Positions 24,047-32,339 of a stretch of DNA of 64,000 nucleotides are shown piece by piece. This DNA is from Acidaminococcus fermentans DSM 20731 (lineage in GTDB: Bacteria; Bacillota; Negativicutes; Acidaminococcales; Acidaminococcaceae): positions 2,265,770-2,329,769 of the forward strand of contig NC_013740.1 in NCBI RefSeq assembly GCF_000025305.1, written 5' to 3'. The number at the start of each line of letters is the position of its first letter. Within the stretch, counting starts at the first letter, position 1. The notes under the pieces were generated by a model. The model was not told the origin of the DNA and made no database searches. It saw only the letters and a program-made list of their open reading frames with translations. Position numbers and translations under genes: made by a program.

Positions 24047-25465
24047 ATGTACTCTTTCATTGGCAGAAAAAAGGAGTTGCAGGCACTGGAAGCTCTCTAC
24101 CGCAAGCCGGGTTTCCAGATGACCATTCTCTACGGCCGCCGGCGGATCGGCAAATCCACTTTGCTGCAAAAGTTTGCTGAACATAAAAAGGTCATTTTCT
24201 ATACCGCCATCCGCAGCAGTCTTTACCGGAATCTGGAACTGCTCAGCCAGCGGGTCCTGGAAGTCCTGGCACCGGAAAGCCTGGGGATGGTCTTCCAGAA
24301 TCTGGAACAGCTGTTTTCTTTTCTGGCCCAAAAATGCCAGAAAGAGCGGATTGTGTTCATTTTGGATGAATTTCCCTATATGGCAGAGGAATACCCATCC
24401 CTGCTCTCCATACTGCAGAAGGCCATCGACACGGAATGGCAGCAGGGCCAGATGTATCTGATTCTCTGCGGATCCTCGCTTTCGTTTATGGAAGAAAAGG
24501 TCCTCAGCGAAAAAAGTCCTTTATTTGGGCGCCGCACCTCCCAGCTGAAACTGGGGCCTTTTTCCTATCTGGAAGCCGCCGATTTCATTCCTGACTGCAG
24601 CTTCGAGGAAAAGGCCATCTGTTACGGGGTAACCGGCGGGGTGGCCAAATATCTGTCTCTTTGGGACAAAGACCGTTCTCTGGACCAGAACATTACAGAT
24701 CTTTTTTTTCAGAAAAGCGGTTACCTGTTTGAGGAACCGGCCAATCTGCTGACCCAGGAGTTCCGGAACATTTCTTCCTACAGCGCCATTATCGAAGCCG
24801 TTGCCTCCGGCAAAACCAGGCCTGCGGAAATTGCTGATGCGGCACACCTGGATTCTTCCGCCACCTCCCATGCCCTCCGCAACCTTGTGGCCACAGAGAT
24901 TGTCCAGAAGAACCAGCCCATTACCGATGAGAAGAATCGAAAAAAAATCCGCTACACCCTGGCTGACACCATGTTCCAGTTCTGGTACCGGTTTGTTCCC
25001 GCGGCACTGGATGCCATCGAACTGGGCCGGGGGGCCGCTTATTACCAAACCATTGTCCGGCCCCAGCTGTCCGACTATATGGGAAGCATTTACGAAGAAA
25101 TGTGCCGCACCTATACGCTGCTGGCCGGGCTGGACGGCAAGTTGGCCTGCTTCGTTACCAGGACGGGAAAATGGTGGGGCACCAATCCCCAAAAGAAAGA
25201 AGAAACGGATATCGATGTGATAGGCCTGGATCCCGTCCATAAACAGGCTGTGCTGGGGGAATGCAAATTCAAAATGGAGCCGGTGGACAAAAAAGTCTAT
25301 GAAAGCCTAAAAGAACGGAATGGTTTGATTGACCGTCATTACCAGACTGTACAGTATCTTTTCTTCGCCCGCAGTGGATTTTCTTCCTGGCTCCAGGAGC
25401 AGGCTGCAAAGGAACCCTTGAAGCTGATCGATCTCCAGGAGCTTTATGAAGGGGTAAAAATGTAG
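24047..25465 (+). CDS. ATP-binding protein with DUF234 nuclease-like C-terminus
   Basis: 472-aa archaeal-type ATPase. It starts MYSFIGRKKELQALEALY; Walker A ILYGRRRIGKSTLLQKF is near residue 28, Walker B RIVFILDEFPYM near 103, and sensor LILCGSSLSFME near 142. A winged-helix region (about 255-300) is followed by DUF234, where ETDIDVIGLDPVHKQAVLGECKF gives the D...ExK pattern of the PD-(D/E)XK fold. Function of the family is unknown; links to mobile DNA or defence have been proposed. Its AT-richer codon use differs from the neighbours, suggesting transfer. RBS AAAGGAGG. Confidence 0.87.
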   Translation: MYSFIGRKKELQALEALYRKPGFQMTILYGRRRIGKSTLLQKFAEHKKVIFYTAIRSSLYRNLELLSQRVLEVLAPESLGMVFQNLEQLFSFLAQKCQKERIVFILDEFPYMAEEYPSLLSILQKAIDTEWQQGQMYLILCGSSLSFMEEKVLSEKSPLFGRRTSQLKLGPFSYLEAADFIPDCSFEEKAICYGVTGGVAKYLSLWDKDRSLDQNITDLFFQKSGYLFEEPANLLTQEFRNISSYSAIIEAVASGKTRPAEIADAAHLDSSATSHALRNLVATEIVQKNQPITDEKNRKKIRYTLADTMFQFWYRFVPAALDAIELGRGAAYYQTIVRPQLSDYMGSIYEEMCRTYTLLAGLDGKLACFVTRTGKWWGTNPQKKEETDIDVIGLDPVHKQAVLGECKFKMEPVDKKVYESLKERNGLIDRHYQTVQYLFFARSGFSSWLQEQAAKEPLKLIDLQELYEGVKM

Positions 25466-25673
25466 TTGTTGTATTTTCCGAACTGCACATATCTGTTTTT
25501 TTAATCGTTCAGTATGATAAGACACTTGTACCTATTTTTCTGTATCATATCTGACATATTTCATATTTCTTCATGGAGATTTCACACTTTTGTTGACTTT
25601 ATACATATAATGGACTACACTAACCTTGTTCTGTTCCGTTTGCATCCGGAACCATTCTATGAGAAGGAAGTGC

Positions 25674-26675
25674 ATGTCCATGAAGTTGAAGAAACTGGAA
25701 AAAGTCCTCGCTGTAACTGCCCTGTCTCTGAGTTTCTCCCTGGGGATGGCCTATGATGTCCATGCCATGGTGGGAGGCAAGCCGGTCATCGGAATTTCCT
25801 GGAAGAGCAACAAACAGGATTATACGGCCTTCAAAAAAATCATTGAGCTGGCCGGCGGTGTCCCGGTGGAACTGGGCCAGATCAAAAGCACCGATGTGAA
25901 ATATGACGGTGACGGAGCCGTGGACAAATCCGCTCTGGAAAAATCCGGCATGCTGAAGCAGAAATATGCCAACAAGATCAAAGCCAAAGACTTTGCCAAA
26001 ACCAACATCGCCACGGTGATGCAGGGTGTGGATGGGGTCTTCGGCACCGGAGGGGAAGACATCAGCCCGTCCTTGTATAAAAATGCAGAAAAGGAAAAGA
26101 ACCACGGGGAAGGAATCAATGCCACCCGGGATATTTCCGACTATACCCTCCAGGCCTACTGCCTGGCCAACAACATCCCCACCCTGGATGTATGCCGGAG
26201 TGAACAGATGCTGGGGGTGGTGTCCGGAGCCAAAATGATCCAGGACCTGACGGATTATTACAAAGAACAGGGAAAGACCTACCATGATGATTTCCATCGG
26301 ATGCCTCCGGGAACTCCCAACCGGGATTACGCCCGTCACGATGTGCATATCCTGCCGGCCCACTCCCATCTCCGGGAAATCGTGGGAGCTGATGAGCTGA
26401 AGAACGTTTCTTCCTGGCACCATCAGGCCATCGGCAGCATCGCCGGTACGGATCTGATCCAGACCGCAGAAACCACCTACAATGGTGTATCCGTCATCGA
26501 AGGGGTGGAATATCCCAAGAACACCTTTACGGTGGCTCTCCAGTTCCATCCGGAAAATGATCTGAAACAGGTACTGATCAACAAAAAAGACGCCAAGGAC
26601 TACTGCGATACGAAGGTATCCCTGAAGTTCTTCCAGGCGCTGGTAAAAGCCGCAACGGAAAAGGCGACGAAGTGA
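25674..26675 (+). CDS. Exported class-I glutamine-amidotransferase-like (C26) protein
   Basis: 333-aa protein related to gamma-glutamyl-GABA hydrolases (PuuD, peptidase C26), but with a clear signal peptide (residues 1-31, end DVHA). Putative nucleophile Cys174 lies in LDVCRSEQML, where the family norm is CRGxQ, and His292/Glu294 lie in LQFHPEN, so the triad is intact. GTGGEDISPSLY is the usual oxyanion-side loop. Most family members are cytosolic; export suggests hydrolysis of gamma-glutamyl compounds or peptidoglycan fragments outside the membrane (inference). ATG 25674 has AAGGA 5 bp upstream; ATG 25680 is possible. A terminator follows at once. Confidence 0.82.
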   Translation: MSMKLKKLEKVLAVTALSLSFSLGMAYDVHAMVGGKPVIGISWKSNKQDYTAFKKIIELAGGVPVELGQIKSTDVKYDGDGAVDKSALEKSGMLKQKYANKIKAKDFAKTNIATVMQGVDGVFGTGGEDISPSLYKNAEKEKNHGEGINATRDISDYTLQAYCLANNIPTLDVCRSEQMLGVVSGAKMIQDLTDYYKEQGKTYHDDFHRMPPGTPNRDYARHDVHILPAHSHLREIVGADELKNVSSWHHQAIGSIAGTDLIQTAETTYNGVSVIEGVEYPKNTFTVALQFHPENDLKQVLINKKDAKDYCDTKVSLKFFQALVKAATEKATK

Positions 26676-26683
26676 ATGAAGAA

Positions 26684-26714
26684 GGGGGGTGAAAAAAGTT
26701 CACCCCCCCTTTCG
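26684..26714 (+). terminator. Terminator of the exported C26 gene
   Basis: Stem GGGGGGTGAA / TTCACCCCCC (26684-26693, 26699-26708), then CTTT. Confidence 0.65.
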
Positions 26715-26784
26715 GTTTTACAAAATTCCAATCGATTTTATCTCATCATCCTATAGAAAAGAACAAACGAGCCAAAAGGTCCAG

Positions 26785-26816
26785 CCCGCGACCCGTGACT
26801 CATGGCCCGTACAGAA
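26785..26816. repeat. R3 block (GCGACCCGTGAC type)
   Basis: Block CAGCCCGCGACCCGTGAC followed by TCATGGCCCG. Related blocks occur at 15848, 36004 and 39955-40108, always between genes. Confidence 0.6.
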
Positions 26817-26826
26817 TTTGAGATAA

Positions 26827-26863
26827 TTTAGAGGATGTTGCATGAGCAACACCCCCTAAATTA
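26827..26863 (-). terminator. rpoN terminator (CTGTTGC-like family)
   Basis: Imperfect stem based on GGTGTTGC / GCAACATCC with an AATTTAG/CTAAATT lower stem, directly after the rpoN stop. Confidence 0.55.
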
Positions 26864-28198
26864 CCACTCTTTTCTCGCGCTTTTATCCCCGATGCCCATT
26901 TTCACCCGGTACTTGTTCACGGTCCGCCGGGCCACCTGGACGCCCTGCTGTTCCAGGGCCCGGCAGATGGCCTGGTCGCTGAGGGGATGATGCTTGTCTT
27001 CTCCCTCAATCAGTTCCCGGATCAGCTGCTGGAGCCGTTCTTCCGTCACGGCTCCCTGTTCATGGGAAGACGCCTGTCCCTGGAGAAAACTTCCGGCAGT
27101 AAAACTTCCCCAGCGGCAGCCGATCACCTTGTGCTGGAGAGCCCGGCTGACCGTGGAAACGGCCAGCCCTGTTTCTTCTGCCAGATCTGCCAGTTTCAAA
27201 GGCTGCCGGTGCCCGGGCCCCAGCCGGAAAAAGGGTTCCTGATGGCTCACCAGGGCCTGGAACACCACCAGCAGGGTCTGCTGCCGTTCCTTCAGCAGCT
27301 GTTGGAGCTGCCGTGCCTTGCCCAGCTGTTCTTTCAGATAGGCTTTCACCTGCCCATTCCCCTGCTCCCCGGCCCAGTCCAGATATTCCTGGTTCAGGAC
27401 GAATTTCCGTCCCCAGGTATCGTAGACGGTGACTTTCAATCCTTCCCCGGTATCTTCCACCCGGGCGTCCTCCCGCTGGTACACCACCGGTCCGGCTCCG
27501 GCAAACCGGGCTCCCGGTTTGGGATCCAGTACACAGATCCGGGCCTTGGCGGCCAGGATTTCCTTCTGGGTACAGCCGAATTTCCGGGCCAGGGCCGGGA
27601 TCTGGTTCCGGGCCAGAAGGTCCAACCCCTCCCGGATGATTCTCCGGGTCAGATCTGCCTCTTTCCCCTGGTTTTCCAGCTGGAGCAGCAGACACTGGGA
27701 CAGGTCCCGGGCCCCGATTCCCGCCGGTTCCAGCTGCTGGATCTGCTGCAGCACCTGGAGAACCCGGTCTTCCGTCACCCCAAAGGCCCGGGCCGTTTCT
27801 TCCACACTTTCCGTCCACCAGCCCCGGCTGTCCAGAGTCCCGGCCATATAACAGGCCAGGCTCCGATCCACCCCGGAAAGCCGCAGACAGCCCAGCTGTT
27901 CTTCCACCACCTGCTGCAGGGTCTTTTCCTGCCGCCCAGCATTGGCCACCGGATCCGGCAGCGGTTCATCCTCCTGATCCCGGGTCCGTTTCCTCCGGTA
28001 TACCTCCTGAGCCGTTTCCTGCCAGGCCGGCCCCTCTGCTTCACCGGGAAATTCCAGGAGGGGATTGGCTTCCACCGCCTCCCGGACGTACTGTTCCAGT
28101 TCCAGGGCCCCCAGCTGGAGCAGTTTCATCTGCTGGACCAGATGGAGGTTCAGCTGCTGCTTCTGCTGGGGAGCCAGGATAAGTTTTGTCATACCCAT
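26861..28198 (-). CDS. rpoN: RNA polymerase sigma-54 factor
   Basis: 445-aa sigma-54. The N-terminal region I is Gln/Leu-rich (LILAPQQKQQLNLHLVQQMKLLQL) and contacts activators. The core-binding and DNA-binding regions follow, with LADLAEETGLAVSTVSRALQ as the helix-turn-helix. The diagnostic RpoN box is ARRTVNKYR near the C-terminus (consensus ARRTVAKYR). Start 28198 has AAAGGA 6 bp upstream; a longer start at 28231 is possible. Needs an AAA+ enhancer-binding protein, none in this window. A striking double operator lies just upstream. Confidence 0.93.
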   Translation of the reverse strand: MGMTKLILAPQQKQQLNLHLVQQMKLLQLGALELEQYVREAVEANPLLEFPGEAEGPAWQETAQEVYRRKRTRDQEDEPLPDPVANAGRQEKTLQQVVEEQLGCLRLSGVDRSLACYMAGTLDSRGWWTESVEETARAFGVTEDRVLQVLQQIQQLEPAGIGARDLSQCLLLQLENQGKEADLTRRIIREGLDLLARNQIPALARKFGCTQKEILAAKARICVLDPKPGARFAGAGPVVYQREDARVEDTGEGLKVTVYDTWGRKFVLNQEYLDWAGEQGNGQVKAYLKEQLGKARQLQQLLKERQQTLLVVFQALVSHQEPFFRLGPGHRQPLKLADLAEETGLAVSTVSRALQHKVIGCRWGSFTAGSFLQGQASSHEQGAVTEERLQQLIRELIEGEDKHHPLSDQAICRALEQQGVQVARRTVNKYRVKMGIGDKSARKEW

Positions 28199-28245
28199 AA
28201 CAGGTCCTTTTCCTCCTTCCTGTTTTTTCATCCTGTTTATAAAAA

Positions 28246-28286
28246 AATAATATACTCTAGAGTATCATACTTTAGAGTATATTATT
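28246..28286. promoter_or_regulatory. Double palindromic operator upstream of rpoN
   Basis: Two palindromic sites, ATACTCTAGAGTAT and ATACTTTAGAGTAT, are 1 bp apart, inside a longer inverted repeat with perfect 14-bp arms (28246-28259, 28273-28286). The 15-bp period suggests two dimers side by side. It overlaps the region where the rpoN promoter must lie. Confidence 0.6.
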
Positions 28287-28309
28287 TCACAAGACGGGGA
28301 ATTTCTTCT

Positions 28310-29494
28310 TTACAGGCCCTTTTTCTCCATGGCCGCCTTCAGCTGCCGGAAGGCCTTTTCCACAGTGGACCGGGGGCAGGCCATGTTGAACCGTTCGAAC
28401 TGGGCGGTGGCCGGTCCGAAGATCTTCCCGGAATCCAGCCACAATTTGGCCTCATCCACCATCAGGTGTTCCAATTCGTCGTCAGAAAGCCCGTAGCCGG
28501 AAAAATCGATCCACACCAGATAGGTCCCTTCCGGTTCCACAAAGGTGGCTTTGGGGAAGTTTGCCTTCACGAATTCCCGGGCCCAGGCAATGTTCCCGGC
28601 AATATATTCCACCAGTTCCTTCACCCAGGCATCCCCTTTGGTGTAGCAGCTTTTCACCGCCACCTGTCCCATGATGCTGCCCTGGCTGTAGCCGGCAGCG
28701 GCATTGGCTTTCCGGTATCTGCGCCGGAGTTCCTTGTCCGGGATGATGATGTTCCCGGGCTGGAGGCCGGCCACGTTGAAGGTCTTGCTGGGCGAATTGA
28801 ATACAACCAGGTTGTTTCTGTATTTTTCGTCCAGGGTCAGGAAGCTGGTAAAGTGATGGGGCGCATAGACGAAATCACAATGGATCTCATCATCCAGGAT
28901 GATCACATTGTGCTTCAGGCAGATATCCCCCAACCGGGTCAGTTCCTCCCTGGTCCACACCCGTCCCGCCGGGTTGTGGGGGTTGCACAGCAGGAAGGCT
29001 TTTACCTTGTTTTCCCGGATTTTCTGCTCAAAATCCCCAAAGTCGATGGTGTATTTCCCATTTTCATAATGGAGCTGGCTGTTGATGAAGCTCCGGCCAT
29101 TGTCTTCGATGACTTCCCGGAAGGGATAATACACCGGCTGCTGGATCAGCACCCTGTCCCCCGGCTCCGTAAAAGCCTTCACCCCGGTGGCCAGGCCATA
29201 GACCACCCCGCAGCCCAGGGTCACCCATTCCGGCTGGATGTGGTACCCGTGATGGAGGGAGAACCACCGGTCCAGGGCGGCAAAGTATTCTGCATCCGGA
29301 TCCGTATACCCGAAGATCCCATGGTCGATCCGTTTGTGGAAATCTTCCAGGATCTCCTCCGGCAGAGCAAAATCCATGTCCGCCACCCACATGGGCAGCA
29401 GATCCGTCCGCCCCTTCCGTTTCATGCCGAAATCGTATTTCAGGCAGCTGGTGTTCTTCCGGTCGATGATCCGGTCAAAGTCGTATTTCCCCAT
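28310..29494 (-). CDS. MalY/PatB-family PLP C-S lyase (aminotransferase fold)
   Basis: 394-aa fold-type I PLP enzyme. Lys237 in NSPSKTFNVAGLQ binds PLP; NPHNPAGRVW (about 171-180) and DDEIHCDFVY (about 201-210) are the substrate-carboxylate and PLP-Asp motifs. The start DFDRIIDRKNTSCLKYD and LPMWVADMDF are hallmarks of MalY/PatB cystathionine beta-lyases. Likely cleaves cystathionine or cysteine to pyruvate, ammonia and a thiol or sulfide. RBS AAAGGAG before ATG 29494. Lone gene; its 3' side adjoins the double operator of rpoN. Confidence 0.9.
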   Translation of the reverse strand: MGKYDFDRIIDRKNTSCLKYDFGMKRKGRTDLLPMWVADMDFALPEEILEDFHKRIDHGIFGYTDPDAEYFAALDRWFSLHHGYHIQPEWVTLGCGVVYGLATGVKAFTEPGDRVLIQQPVYYPFREVIEDNGRSFINSQLHYENGKYTIDFGDFEQKIRENKVKAFLLCNPHNPAGRVWTREELTRLGDICLKHNVIILDDEIHCDFVYAPHHFTSFLTLDEKYRNNLVVFNSPSKTFNVAGLQPGNIIIPDKELRRRYRKANAAAGYSQGSIMGQVAVKSCYTKGDAWVKELVEYIAGNIAWAREFVKANFPKATFVEPEGTYLVWIDFSGYGLSDDELEHLMVDEAKLWLDSGKIFGPATAQFERFNMACPRSTVEKAFRQLKAAMEKKGL

Positions 29495-29565
29495 AGTATC
29501 GCTCCTTTTCCCAGTTGTTTTCTATATAATAGTATCTTACCGGATGGAAAGGAAGTTGGCAACAG

Positions 29566-29614
29566 AAAAGGGACTGTGAAAAAATGAGAAATTATTTTTT
29601 CACAGTCCCTTTTT
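29566..29614 (-). terminator. Terminator hairpin, CTGTGAAA family
   Basis: Long stem AAAAGGGACTGTGAAAAAAT with its complement, T-runs both ways. Second of two hairpins past the Nramp-like gene. Confidence 0.75.
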
Positions 29615-29640
29615 GTCGATGGTCAATTGTCAATTGACAT

Positions 29641-29666
29641 GGGGCTATTGCGCATGCAACAGCCCC
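29641..29666 (-). terminator. Hairpin, CTGTTGC family, after first Nramp-like gene
   Basis: GGGGCTATTGC, GCAT, GCAACAGCCCC: one mismatch. A GGTCAATTGTCAATTGAC block separates it from the 29566 hairpin. Confidence 0.6.
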
Positions 29667-29672
29667 ACCTTT

Positions 29673-30923
29673 TCACAGCTTCGCCACCAGGGCGTATACG
29701 GTCATGCCCAGGGCGAACAGGTAGCAGACGGTCATGGAGATCTGGAGCAGCAGGGGCTGTTTCATCCCTTCGTTCACGTCCTTCCGCCAGATCATCCGGG
29801 TGACGAAGAACCCTGCCGTGGGCGTCCCGATGGCAGTGGCCAGGTTGGCGATGAAGATCAGCCGGGTGGGAGACCCGTTGTACAAAAAGCAGATGACACA
29901 GCCGAACACGATGCAGGCCACACACAGCCACCGGACCAGTTTGCTTTCCAGGCTCACGTCCTTATCCAGCCCTGCATTCAGCAGTACCACCCCTCTCTGG
30001 GTGTTCCCCAGAAGGCTGGAGAAGGCGGCTCCCAGGAGCGCCAGGCCCATGACCAGGTTGGCATACCCGCCCAGGAAGGGACGGAGCATAGCCGCCAGCT
30101 GGGCCGGAGCCTTGATCCGCAGCCCCTGGGGATGGAGGACGATGGCCCCCACCAGCACCACGGCGCCGGAAATCAGGATCACCGTCACCACATGGGCAAT
30201 GGCATCCGCCAGCATGGTCCCGTTGAACATGTCCTTCTTGTTCCATTTCTTTTCTGCGCCCAGGTAGGTGCCGTAGACCCCGGCGGTAATGGCCGCATGG
30301 GTACTGATGAAGGCCAGGCTGTTGTGGATGCTCCCCTTAGGGAATCCCCAGTGGGTGACACCCTGGAAGAATCCGCCCCATTCCGGTCCTCCGGACACGT
30401 ACAGGGTGGCATAGAAGGCGGCAATCATGGCCAGGATGCACAGCAGGATCCCTTTTTCCACCTTGGAATAGGTATTCTTGGAAAAATACATCACCAGCAG
30501 GATGGCGATCATGATCAGGGCCCCGATTTTCCAGTCGATGCCGAACAGCAGGTTCATGCCGGCTCCGCTGCCGGAAATGTTCCCGAAAGTGAAGAACAGA
30601 CAGGCCAGGAACAGGCAGACACCCACAAAGGCCGCCGACCCTTTGCCGTAATAGTGGCGGATGGCGTGGATGATGGGCATGCCCGTCAGCATGGTAATCC
30701 GGTAGCAGGTGAGCATGAAGGTGATGCCCATAAGGAAAATGGGGATGAACAGCCACAGCATGTCATAGCCGTAGTTGGCCCCCAGCATGGCAGCGGTAGT
30801 GATGGCTCCCGGACCGATGACCACCCCGGTCAGGATGATGCCGGGGCCGATCCGCTTCAGCATCTGCAGAAAAGTCAGTTTGGGAACGGTTTCAGGGTCG
30901 AAGCCCAGATGTTCAATGTACAT
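29673..30923 (-). CDS. Nramp-like transporter, first paralogue
   Basis: 416-aa membrane protein with about 11 helices, in the Nramp family (LeuT fold). TM1 reads GIILTGVVIGPGAITTAAML: the metal-coordinating DPGN is replaced by GPGA (residues 37-40), and the usual MPH of TM6 is not found (STHAAITAG in the matching region). Mn/Fe transport as in MntH is therefore doubtful; Mg or an organic solute is possible. About two thirds identical by eye to the paralogue at 32340-33602. Start 30923 has AAGGAG 8 bp upstream. Promoter and LacI-type operator lie upstream, so it belongs to the local regulon. Confidence 0.82.
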   Translation of the reverse strand: MYIEHLGFDPETVPKLTFLQMLKRIGPGIILTGVVIGPGAITTAAMLGANYGYDMLWLFIPIFLMGITFMLTCYRITMLTGMPIIHAIRHYYGKGSAAFVGVCLFLACLFFTFGNISGSGAGMNLLFGIDWKIGALIMIAILLVMYFSKNTYSKVEKGILLCILAMIAAFYATLYVSGGPEWGGFFQGVTHWGFPKGSIHNSLAFISTHAAITAGVYGTYLGAEKKWNKKDMFNGTMLADAIAHVVTVILISGAVVLVGAIVLHPQGLRIKAPAQLAAMLRPFLGGYANLVMGLALLGAAFSSLLGNTQRGVVLLNAGLDKDVSLESKLVRWLCVACIVFGCVICFLYNGSPTRLIFIANLATAIGTPTAGFFVTRMIWRKDVNEGMKQPLLLQISMTVCYLFALGMTVYALVAKL

Positions 30924-30995
30924 GATCTTATCTCCTTGTGGCAGGCGCCGGGTTTCTTTCCCAGCCCGTATTTTCAGGTATTGGCAGCTGCTTTT

Positions 30996-31009
30996 TGCAA
31001 TCGTTTGTA
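30996..31009. promoter_or_regulatory. LacI-type operator a
   Basis: TGCAATCGTTTGTA, a near-palindrome centred on CG, 14 bp after the -10 box of the Nramp-like promoter. Confidence 0.65.
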
Positions 31010-31022
31010 TTACTGCTCCTAC

Positions 31023-31052
31023 TTTATAGCATTTCCCTGGGCTTTTCGTCAA
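31023..31052 (-). promoter_or_regulatory. Promoter of the first Nramp-like gene
   Basis: Minus strand: TTGACG (31047-31052), 18 bp, TATAAA (31023-31028). Same hexamers and spacing as the DapA-like promoter. Confidence 0.65.
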
Positions 31053-31132
31053 TATTTTCTGATACTTCTGCAACTTATTGCACGGATAAATATATCGTAC
31101 AGCAAGGTTTCATGCGCCTTGACAAGTTTATA

Positions 31133-31161
31133 TTGACAAAACTCTTTCACTATGATATTTA
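31133..31161 (+). promoter_or_regulatory. Promoter of the LacI-family gene
   Basis: TTGACA (31133-31138), 17 bp, TATTTA (31156-31161). The operator at 31171 overlaps the start region. Confidence 0.5.
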
Positions 31162-31170
31162 TTAATCGTA

Positions 31171-31184
31171 TGCAAACGTTTTCG
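31171..31184. promoter_or_regulatory. LacI-type operator b (autoregulation)
   Basis: TGCAAACGTTTTCG, matching TGCAAACGATTGCA at 10 of 14 positions, just after the lacI-type promoter. Confidence 0.6.
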
Positions 31185-31245
31185 TAAATAAGTAACAATA
31201 CCTATCAATTCCGGATCCATCAATCCGGGAAAGGAGTGAAATTCC

Positions 31246-32241
31246 ATGCCAACCCTGAAAGACGTGGCCAAGCTGGCCTGCGTGGATGTGAGCACCGTCT
31301 CCCGGGCCCTGAACAACAATCCCTGCGTCCACGCGGAGACCAAGGCCCGGATCATGGCCGCGGTGGAAAAACTCAGCTACCGGCCCAACCTGCTGGCCAA
31401 GGGGCTGCGTCAGGGCAAACGGCACACCATCGGAGTGGTGGTGCCCCGGCTCCATCTGACAGTGTTCTCCACCGTAGCCCAGGCCATCGAAGAAACGGCC
31501 CGGGCCCAGGGATATGCCACCCTGCTGTGCAGCACCGAAGATGATCCCCAGATTGAAAAAGAGGGGCTGAGCCGGCTGCGGAACGGTCTGGTGGACGGGA
31601 TCCTCCTGGCCGGCACCGGAAAGAACAAAAAACTGGTCCGGGACATCCAGGCTTCCGGGATCCCGGTGACCCAGGTAATCCGGATCCAGGATGACACTCT
31701 CTCCAGCGTCACCGTGGACTATGTGAAATGCGGATACGAGGCGGTGAAGTACCTGTACGGCAAGGGAAGCCGTCATCCCGGTCTGATCACCGGTTCTTTG
31801 AAGGTATCTCCCTATAAATTCCGGTATCAGGGATACAGGGAAGCCCTGGAGGAACTGGGGCTGAAGGAAATCACCTCCGAAGCCAAAGGGTTCACCAGTT
31901 CCCTGGAATACGGCTACCAGACCACCAGGCAGATGCTTCTGGAGCATCCGGAACTGGATGCCATCCTGGCGGCCACGGATGCCCAGGGCATCGGTGCCAT
32001 GCGGGCCCTGAAGGAAGCCCGGAAAAAAGTTCCCCGGCAGGTCCGGATCATCAGCCTTACCGGCCATGAAATCGGGAACATGCTGGAAACCACCATGACC
32101 ACCCTGGAAATGCCCGCCCGGGAAATCGGCCGGAAAGCCGCCCAGCTGGTGCTGGAGCAGATCGAAGCCAAGGACCGGAGCGCCGTGTCCATCCAGCATG
32201 TGGTGTACGATTCAGTGCTGATCGAACGGGAAAGCACCTGA
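31246..32241 (+). CDS. LacI/GalR-family transcriptional repressor
   Basis: 331 aa. The N-terminal HTH MPTLKDVAKLACVDVSTVSRALNN is a textbook LacI headpiece, with hinge helix RPNLLAKGLRQG (about 46-57). The periplasmic-binding-protein-like sensor domain follows (HTIGVVVPRLHLTVFSTVAQAIE; DAILAATDAQGIGAMRALKEA). The effector is unknown. Four TGCAAwCGTTTGCA-type sites in the neighbourhood make it the likely controller of the Nramp-like and DapA-like genes and of itself. RBS AAAGGAG. Confidence 0.92.
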   Translation: MPTLKDVAKLACVDVSTVSRALNNNPCVHAETKARIMAAVEKLSYRPNLLAKGLRQGKRHTIGVVVPRLHLTVFSTVAQAIEETARAQGYATLLCSTEDDPQIEKEGLSRLRNGLVDGILLAGTGKNKKLVRDIQASGIPVTQVIRIQDDTLSSVTVDYVKCGYEAVKYLYGKGSRHPGLITGSLKVSPYKFRYQGYREALEELGLKEITSEAKGFTSSLEYGYQTTRQMLLEHPELDAILAATDAQGIGAMRALKEARKKVPRQVRIISLTGHEIGNMLETTMTTLEMPAREIGRKAAQLVLEQIEAKDRSAVSIQHVVYDSVLIEREST

Positions 32242-32244
32242 TAA

Positions 32245-32281
32245 ACAACGGTTGTACAATCATTGTGGGACATGGGTTGGA
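32245..32281. repeat. GTTGTACAA-containing repeat, copy 1
   Basis: About 36 bp starting AACAACGGTTGTACAA, right after the repressor stop. It is nearly the same as 50668-50703 (about 32 of 36 positions). Confidence 0.55.
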
Positions 32282-32282
32282 T

Positions 32283-32328
32283 TGAAAAAAGAGGGGCTGT
32301 TGCATAAGCAACAGCCCCTCTTTTTTCA
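32283..32328. terminator. Bidirectional terminator (CTGTTGC family)
   Basis: Perfect 21-22 bp stem, core GAGGGGCTGTTGC, loop ATAA, flanked by A6 and T6. It serves the LacI gene and the converging second Nramp-like gene. Confidence 0.9.
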
Positions 32329-32339
32329 ATCCCTTGCGG

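Larger units (their letters stand above)
30924..31245. other. Divergent control region, Nramp-like gene and LacI gene
   Basis: Contains two LacI-type operators (30996-31009, 31171-31184) and two promoters. The middle, about 31050-31115, is similar to 34805-34875 upstream of the DapA-like gene (shared words TTTTCTGA, TTGCAC, AGCAAGGTTT). Confidence 0.7.
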
